Shown here one piece after another: positions 56,931-64,000 of a DNA stretch of 64,000 nucleotides (positions are counted from its first letter, which is position 1; every line of letters begins with the position of its first letter). The notes beneath the pieces were generated by a model. The model was not told the origin of the DNA. It searched no databases and saw only the letters and a program-made list of their open reading frames with translations. The DNA is from Amphiura filiformis. Lineage: Eukaryota > Echinodermata > Ophiuroidea > Amphilepidida > Amphiuridae. The stretch covers positions 23,417,262-23,481,261 of the forward strand of contig NC_092642.1 of the NCBI RefSeq assembly GCF_039555335.1, in the 5' to 3' direction. A program made the position numbers and the translations under genes.

Positions 56931-59900
56931 ATATCCAAAATGTCACCAGCAACATGGTCTGCCTTATTGATCTGTTTGGGGAGCATGATGAGGTGTGTGT
57001 GCAGGAGCACAGGCAATTTGAGTTTGAAGCTGCCTCAATGAACAATATCTCGAAATCCCATAAGTGTTTTGCAAAATGTGTTGACAGCAATGATCCTATT
57101 GACTCCTCAAAACGTCCTAGGGGACATGGTGGTGTGGCCATCTATTGGCCATCTACATGGGATAGCATAGTAACAAAGCAACCTGATGGTGACTGGAGGT
57201 TTGCTGTGATTACAATCAAAGGAAAAAGTGCAAACCTCGGTATAATCTGTGCATACATGCCTTGCAGAGGAAAAGGCCATGCAAGTGCTGAATATGAACA
57301 CTACCTGGATATGCTGTGGGCAATCATCAGCAAGTACAGCTCCAAATACATTGTCATTGTCTGTGGAGATCTTAATGCAAATCCTGTCAACCCTAAGGAC
57401 TCGCGTGATAAGGCCCTTGCTGGCTTCTGCGGTGATCATGGCTTGGTTACCACCAAGGACTACTATAGCAATCAATTTTGATTGCTTCATTTTGCTTCAT
57501 TTTTCTTTTGTTTTTCAATTGTTTCTTGTATATATTTTGCATATGTTTTGGTTTTTCACGCTGTGATCTTTTGAAATGGCGTGTAACAAAAGCTCTCATG
57601 TATGTATAGTGGCAACTCTTTTGTGCATAAAGGTGGCCAGAGAGAGTCAAAAATCGACCATTTCCTTAGTCTTGCATGGCAAGAGGATGTTATTGACTAC
57701 GTGTATAAGGCCAACTATCCATCCAACACTTCAGACCACCAACCTATAGTTGCCGTAGTAGAAGACATACTCTCAGCCTCAAGAGAGAACCAATCTGCCA
57801 TACCTGTGATCCAACGCTACGAATGGGACAAAATTGACTTGGCCAAATACAACAGGTACCTACAACAAGAAGAGCTCAGCAAGATCCAGGACTTACCCCT
57901 AAACACAACTAGTGAGATAGACAGCCTTTTGATGCATGTTACAAATGCGATCAAGAAGGCAGCCGATGTTAGTGTACCTTCTAAGCGCATTAAGCAGAAG
58001 AGGCTTAAACACAGAGTCTGGTCACCTGAAATATCCAAGTGTGTGAAGGAAAACAAAGTTGTTTTCTGGGAATTAAAGAATACCAAGTCCGAAGCTGACA
58101 AAATACTTCTGAAAGCAAAGTGCAAGGAGGCTAAGAGTAGACTACGTAGTGCACAGCGTAAAGAACATGCCCTGCAAAAGATTGAGGAATATAATAAAAT
58201 CATGGAAGCGTCTTCAGAAGATGAAATGCTTATGTACAAGATGATCAGAAGGCATAGAAATTCAGCGAAGACTATGCAGTCTGATTTGATGGTTGATGGA
58301 GAACTTGTCACCAACCCTGATGAAGTGAGATCTTGAGAAGTTGGCTACCCCACAGGATGATGCAGCTTTCAATGACAAATTCAAATCTGAAATAGATAGC
58401 AGTGTTGCTGCCATCAAAATCATTAGTACTTACTTGGACTACTACACCCTTTTCTACTGCTGAAGTTACATCTGCTGTTTCAAAACTAAAGAGGAAGAAA
58501 GCGTCTGATTTAGAAAACTAGTGTGCTGAGCATATCATCATGGGAGCACACAGCCTGACTCCAGCCCTTGTTATGCTATTCAACTCAATCCTAGAGCTGT
58601 CTTACATCCCAACAAGCTTCAAAGAAGGAGTGGTTGTTCCAGTACCAAAGAAAGGAAAAGACCATCGTCTCACAGATAATTACAGGGGTATAACCATCAC
58701 ATCGACCATCGGGAAAGTTCTTGAGCACGCAATCCAGCATCGTCTACGAAGTCAGATAGAACACAAGCAGAGTAAACAACAAAGAGGGTTCACTAAGGGT
58801 TCATCGTCCACTAATGCTGCTCTTATATTGTCTGAAGCCATCGCAGAAGCAAAATATAATAACAAAGAGCTGTTTGTCGCTTCACTGGACGCCAAGAAAG
58901 CGTTCGATGTGGTCTACCAGAACGTAATGCTGACAAGCTCTTCTTTGAAGGTTTGGACCCCAGTCTATGGAACCTGATGTATAATCAATACCAAGATGCA
59001 TCAAGTAGAGTCAAGTGGAATGGTTCTCTGTCTAGAGCCTTCAACCTGGAGCAGGGTGTAAGGCAGGGTAGTGTTCTCTCTACAGACTGTTATAAGGTTT
59101 TCATTGATGGTCTACTCAAGGCACTCGAGAAGTCTAGTGTGGATGCAAAGATAGGCAATACATTTGTTGGTTCTCCAACCTGTGCCGACGATGTTCTCCT
59201 CATTGCAGAGTGTATGTCTGATCTACAGTTTATGCTGCAAGTTGTGAATAATTATGCTGCAGATCATAGGTATATCATCCACCCTAATAAGAGCACTGTC
59301 TTGATCTACAACTCCAAGACCCCATTGAGTGTGTGGCAGAAATCGCAGCCCTTTAGACTCGGTGATAAACCCCTTGAAATCTCTACTAGCTGCACTCATC
59401 TTGGAATTCTTCGTTCAACAGAGAAAGAAGACATCCAGTTTGTCGACGAACGTATCCAGCTGGCAAGACGAACTTCATACGCTCTGATGGGAGTAGGCCT
59501 GCATGGTAACAATGGAGTGAATCCTCTCCTTTCAGCCAAGCTTTTGACCATCTATGTTGCGCCAAGATATCTGCACGGCCTTGAAGCAGTAAACATCCAC
59601 CAAGGTGACATCGCCAAGCTAGAAAAGTACCATAAACGCATCCTTAAGCAGATCCAACACTTGCCAGACCGCACGGCTGATGAGGCAGTATACTTGCTTG
59701 CTGGACAGTTGCCTGTTCAGGCTGTATTAGACAAGAAACGCCTCGCCCTGTTTGGAGCAATAGCCAGTGGCAACAGCATCGAAAGAGAGATTGCCTACAG
59801 ACAGCTCAGTACAAAAGATGTTAAATCGAGCAGTTGGTTTATTATGGTCAACTCTGTTCTTTTCCGATATGGGCTTCCGGATGGTCATACTATTCTTGCC

Positions 59901-60476
59901 AATCCTCCAAGTAAAAATGTGTGGAAGGAAACATGCACCAGTGCAATAGATTCTTATTGGTATAACAAGCTTATTGAGAGATCGAAGCACAAAACTTCTC
60001 TGCGTTACATCAGTTGGGATCCCAAGAGTTGCCTTCAACCCCATCATGTCTGGACAACTGTAGATCCAAACACCAAGGACGTCCAACGAGCCGCCATCAA
60101 AGCCAGGCTAATAACAAGGACTTATACTCTTCAAGAGCAGAAGGCCAGGTTCTACCCAGAACATGATGCTACATATCCTCTTTGTGAGGAGGAACCTGAA
60201 TCTACCGAGCACTTCATCCTGCGATGCCAACGCTTACAAGCCACCAGACAAGTACATCTTCAACAAGTACGTGAAGCAGTATCCGCCGTTTATACAGATG
60301 TAGTATGGAACACTATGCAGACACATGACACCCTACAGCTGATCCTAGATTGCACTTTCCCAGGAGCACTGCCAACACCACCCAGCGGTACTGTCCTGAA
60401 AAGTATTGAGGGTGCAACTAGGAGGTTGTGCTTTGCCCTGCACCACTCGCGTGACGAGATTATGAAAGCACAGTAG
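56846..60476 (+). pseudogene. LINE ORF2: APE endonuclease and reverse transcriptase
   Basis: Starts MDDKPLQGPLERT at 56846. Endonuclease motifs in order: IRIATINIQNV, CVQEHR (catalytic Glu), GGVAIYW, VIVCGDLNANP (Asp/Asn), SKIDHFLSL and SDHQPIVA (catalytic His). Reverse transcriptase motifs: VVVPVPKKGK, QQRGFTKGSSSTNAAL, VASLDAKKAFDVV (first Asp), EQGVRQGSVLS and CADDVLLIAE, where CADD replaces the usual YADD. A thumb region follows. Near the C-terminus lies YPLCEEEPESTEHFILRC, a Cys/His motif with the expected first Cys changed. Damage: a 141-base insertion at 57469-57609, frameshifts near 58333, 58445 and 58925, and TAG at 58517-58519. From 58953 to 60476 it is open for 507 codons. Confidence 0.9.
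57469..57609. mobile_element. 136-base insertion in ORF2 with TATAG duplication
   Basis: TATAG at 57464-57468 recurs at 57605-57609. The T-rich sequence between has a small palindrome at its left end (CAATCAATTTTGATTG). Ignoring the 141 bases brings KDYY directly up to SGNSFVHKGG in frame, at the place where the endonuclease fold expects continuity. The insert has in-frame stops and no GT/AG ends, so it is an insertion and not an intron. Confidence 0.85.
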
Positions 60477-60720
60477 CAGTGTCGTCGCCTATTTTAGACA
60501 TATATTTTTGGTGCTTTGGTCAGCATATATATTTTTATTTATTTCTCGTCAAGCAGATGAACTTATTTTTGATGGACTTTTATGATTGATGTTTCTTCGT
60601 CCAATTCCCCTCCCCCCCATCTACCATGGCAACATGGGTGCGTCTACAATAGACGGATCTACGTGAAGAATTGAATTGAATGATTTATGAAAATAAATGA
60701 CTTTGGTTCAGGGAAGTTGA
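60477..60720 (+). other. LINE 3' UTR and tail
   Basis: From the ORF2 stop to about 60720. ATTGAATTGAATGATTTATG and AATAAATGACTTTGG mark a short A/T-rich end rather than a long poly(A). The true 3' end and target duplication cannot be set without a second copy. Confidence 0.45.
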
Positions 60721-61364
60721 ATTTTGCTTGGATTGGAACTTTAGCAGACCAGACAGTAAAACGAATGTCATCTTATAGAGATCATTCATGAACTTGAGAT
60801 CATATTAGTTCTAGTAAATCTTACTCTCACTCGTGCTCTCACTCTTCCTGCAGAATTTACCCGTTTAAAATTCAATCTGCGTAAGAATTTGTGTAGTTCA
60901 CAATGTTGAATGTAAACCAGTAGACAGTAGTTTTCTCTACTGACTATGGTTGCAGGTTGGTCACTACAAATTTCGAACGGTTGAAGACTTGTTACACACA
61001 GGCGTAGATCCTGGGGATGGGGGATTTATCCCCCCAATATTTTGCCAGGGGGATGCTCCATACAATCATCCCCCCAATGTTGACGCCTGAATATAGGTTT
61101 CTGACCAAATTAACCTCATATTTGCCCATTTCAGCCCCAAAAGTGTATTTTTTTATGCATTTTTGCAGAGTTTGTATTCGTTTTTGCATATCAATACCAT
61201 AAACTTAATGACTTTAATGATCCTAGTGTGTACTTTCATGGAGCTGTAGGTAATTAAAAATAATGACACAAGTCAATTAAATGAATTAATGAAATACATT
61301 AGTGAGCCAGACATGTATCAATTTTCAACTTTAAGTGCATATCATTAGATTGATAAACTTAACT
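60721..61364. repeat. Unassigned sequence with a possible CAGGCGT MITE
   Basis: CAGGCGTAGATCC at about 61000 and TTGACGCCTG at about 61080 form short inverted ends around C- and G-rich sequence, like the hAT-type MITEs in this window. The flanks GTTACACA and AATATAGG do not match, so it is only a candidate. The remainder shows nothing. Confidence 0.35.
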
Positions 61365-61525
61365 TCGAGGACTGTTAAATGTCAAAATATAATTTTTTAA
61401 TAATTTTTCATAAAATTTGTATTATATCACAAATTTCAAAAATTCAAAATTATTTGATATCTGTTAAGCTAGGCTATTCCTCGAATTCAGAATGCAATTT
61501 GGTATGTCTTAGTGATGTGCTCTCA
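61365..61525. repeat. Single arm of the palindromic TTAA family
   Basis: CTTCGAGGACTGTTAAATGT, ATAAAATTTGTATTATATCA, TCAAAATTATTTGATATC and ATTCAGAATGCAATTTGGTA match the right arm of the element at 26618-27247. The left arm is missing, so this is a truncated copy. Confidence 0.75.
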
Positions 61526-64000
61526 GCTCCCAGCCCTTAACGTCAAAAATGAGTCAGTAAAATGCGTGATTTTAACGCGTGATTTGTAAAAGTTTACAGA
61601 ACTGGAGGGGAGACAACCCCTCTGCCACCTACCCCTTCCCAAGTTCCCCTCAAGCTTGTCTTCGCTAGCTGATCTTTTAGATTAGTACGTTTGCTAACGT
61701 GCACTCCTCTAATTTCCATTTTAGGATTTTGTCATAACGTTTCACGTATTACCCTCGAAGGCAGTGAAACCATATCTTCTCCATTTTACCCAGCGTTTTA
61801 TTTGGAGTGCATTTGGCTTAAAATAGCCCCTGTCTGAAAATAATAATTCACAGCCCTGAAAATAATAGATAGCCTAGAGGACGTGTTTAATAGTCTGTCT
61901 TCCCTAATAGTCCTAGCCCTTAGATGCAACGGGTTAGTGTCCAGACTGTACCATCTAGGGAAGAATGTTTTTAGTGAAGACAGAATAGAACAATTAACTC
62001 ACAATTAGCCTAACAGTTGAATAAAAAGTTCCCGGGTGTGACAAATTACTCACCTATATTCAGTTTAGGGAAGGGAGGGAACAAGGAAAATAAGGAAAAG
62101 TACATGTAGATAGCAACCAGCAATTAATTTTCCCTTTTGTGTCCATTTTTGTGGGATTCCAGATGGGGAAGAATCTGGGGGGAAGGTAGACTACCCCGTA
62201 GTCCACTTGCCCATTGTGCATACTCTGGATATTGTATTTAAGCTTAAAACTCTGATTTAATTAATGAGTGCACAATTGATAGATTTTCACATCTGATCAG
62301 TCACCCTACTCCCTCTGTTTGTTAGCTTCCCAAGTGAAATTTCGGGGTTCGCTATCAATAAACTGGTAGATTCCAAAATCAGAATGGTTCAGTATTAAAG
62401 TGAGCCGTTATAATTATGCAAGATAATGTTGCATTCAATTACTTTTATTGTCACTAATCGTCTGATATTTTTAACTCTTTATGACCATTTTACTATTGAA
62501 TACTGTAACGAAAATGGATTTTCGCTCATTCTCTAAAATTGGTTATTTGAGCTCATGTGCGGCTTATGGTCTTATTTTTGTATTGTTACACGTACCTATC
62601 TCTCTTGGACTAGTTATCATGATTTTTATAACCAAATTTGATCAATTTTGATTCGTCCTCGATTTCGATGTTCTGGTCATGCATTTTTAAGCTTACTGAA
62701 TGAAGAGTATTGTATTACTCACCAGTCACTGATTTTGTCGCCAGATTTTCATGATCCAAATTCTTTTATTGTGCAAATTAATAAAAGTTTACAGCTAAGC
62801 ACAGGTGGAAATACTATCAAAATTACTTTTATGGAAATCTGAATTGAATTTAGGCGTAAATTAATTGATTTAAAATGATGTGTTTCATGCATATTTTCGA
62901 TCTGGGAAAGTTTTGATTTGTTTACTAGTTGCCAGTTCTTTGTCGATTTGGGCTTAATTCTCTGAATCTAGTAAAGATTCTGTCAAATTTGCGGCCCTGG
63001 CAACTCGCTTTTTATTCTGGAGATCGACCCCGTCTGGGGATGTCTATGGTCGGATTCTCGCTTGTCTGGGTTTGCGCCGTGTTCGTTTTTCATGTTTTTC
63101 AGTCAATCAGAAACCTTTTCGGTGAGTGAGTTCTCGTGAGCAGAATGTGCTGTTTTCTTGCTCACGAGAAAAGACGATAAATTGCTCGCGAGCAAGGAAA
63201 GTAATTTTTCTGCTCACTCAACTCTCGTTTTGTGCGGGATTTCGCGATAAATTGCTCACTATAAAAGCGGCTGCTCGCCAAAATTGCTCACTTTTTGGTT
63301 TGACGCTGCCAGGGGCAGTCACGCCCCTGGTCAGCTCTGTCACAGCAGATTTGAAATGAGACTCATCGGGCATTGGAAGTGATTGCCACTCACTGCCGTA
63401 GCCTCGCTTTCCTTGACATTGGTTCAGTAAACTTCAGCTTCGATGTGGAAGACATTTAATGCAATTTATGGAACTTTCAGCCAAAAATGATGGTCAAAAT
63501 GTAGCAGACGACATGCAGCCATGTCAGCAGTGTAAAGTGGGTTGTCATCATCGAGCCTTTTTCAAGGCTAGCCTAGCTTTCTCCACTTCGTAGTTTAATA
63601 ATTTTTGGTTCCCATGAATGCTTAATTGTCTCCCTCGAAGATAGGCCTATAGAACTGCACCATTTTTAGCATCTTTACAGTCACAAATCGTCATAAATCG
63701 GTAAGCTTAGGTGGCCTAGGCTGCTGCCTTGCGACTTTTAGCGCCTGTAGGTGGCCTGGAAAGTTTAAGCTTACTTAGGCTCTTGGGCCTTCTGCTTCTC
63801 GTGGACATCTTGGTTTATCGTGACTGTTAAATAATGGTTTAATCATCTTAATTTAATTACGATAGAATATAAAAGGGGAAGTTCCTAGTCTTCAAGAAAG
63901 GCTAAGCTTAGCCTTGCATTATGATGTGCATGCATGCCATGCAGATGGTGGCTCTGAATTTAGGTGTTATGGATTAAAGGCACACTCGTCGTTTTATGAA
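61526..64000. other. Unassigned right end of the window
   Basis: 2.5 kb. 63120-63300 is rich in GCTCACGAG, GCTCGCGAGCAA and TTGCTCACT words. 62930-63130 is open on the plus strand and ends near a donor-like TTTCG|GTGAGT, but no protein family is recognised and there is no confident acceptor. No repeat element with defined ends was found. Confidence 0.4.

Larger units (their letters stand above)
49850..60720 (+). mobile_element. Large APE-type non-LTR retrotransposon (LINE), decayed
   Basis: Order on the plus strand: a leader (about 49850-50970, 5' limit uncertain), ORF1 remnants with coiled coils (about 51040-53846), a coding tandem-repeat array (53857-56730), an ORF1 C-terminal frame to 56930, ORF2 (56846-60476) with endonuclease, reverse transcriptase and C-terminal Cys/His motif, then a 240-base 3' UTR ending in AT-rich sequence. 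At about 10.9 kb it is long for a LINE, mostly because of the repeat array. Non-LTR elements copy themselves by target-primed reverse transcription using exactly these ORF2 activities. Frameshifts, one stop and two insertions show this copy is dead. The clade is not certain; it lies outside the RTE and CR1-like fragments also in this window. Confidence 0.8.

Noticed and set aside
57469-57609. Possible intron in LINE ORF2
   Set aside because: No alignment of the cut that preserves the frame gives GT/AG or GC/AG ends. The flanking TATAG copies point to an insertion.
62929-63129. Small plus-strand gene or first exon
   Set aside because: The open stretch has a donor-like end but no recognisable protein, acceptor or downstream exon in the window; kept only as a remark.

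Overview
This is a eukaryotic, metazoan nuclear window. The evidence is a gene split into short exons with GT/AG boundaries, megabase-style intron content, pol III tRNA-like modules, several non-LTR retrotransposon clades, and dozens of short terminal-inverted-repeat (TIR) elements. There is no bacterial operon structure, CRISPR array or rRNA. The mix of repeats (BovB/RTE-like and CR1-like LINE pieces, a Penelope-like GIY-YIG fragment, hAT-, Tc1- and TTAA-type miniature elements) suggests a marine invertebrate, perhaps a deuterostome such as an echinoderm or hemichordate. That placement is an inference; I cannot name the species.

Layout. 1-5260: a compound palindromic repeat with tRNA-like modules, a 55-base minisatellite and two TIR elements. 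5687 to about 25440, minus strand: one recognisable host gene, poly(ADP-ribose) glycohydrolase (PARG). I could place thirteen coding exons and one probable 5' exon. Their phases all agree and add up to about 712 codons. The catalytic GGG and QEE residues are present. Two defects stand out: a one-base excess in a T run beside a PCNA-box-like motif in the third exon, and absence of a segment conserved in other PARGs. Its introns are packed with nested mobile elements (a SINE, hAT-like, piggyBac-like, Tc1-like, and elements carrying RTE or Penelope fragments).

25.4-49.8 kb: no host gene recognised. It holds palindromic TTAA elements, a duplicated 344-base segment, AATT microsatellites, a hAT element, a transposase pseudogene with a nested TIR element, a CR1-like LINE 3' end, a Tc1 remnant, an RTE fragment and a 3.9-kb interval bounded by inverted repeats.

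49.85-60.72 kb: a decayed but nearly complete APE-type non-LTR retrotransposon, and the most unusual object here. Its ORF1 has coiled coils and is followed by a roughly 2.9-kb array of about 17 units of about 184 bases. The array codes for a 61-63-residue repeat. ORF2 (endonuclease, reverse transcriptase, C-terminal zinc-like motif) overlaps the end of the ORF1 frame. The element itself carries younger insertions, each with a target-site duplication.

60.7-64 kb: no confident gene; one arm of the palindromic TTAA family and a region rich in GAGCAA/CTCGCGAG-like motifs.
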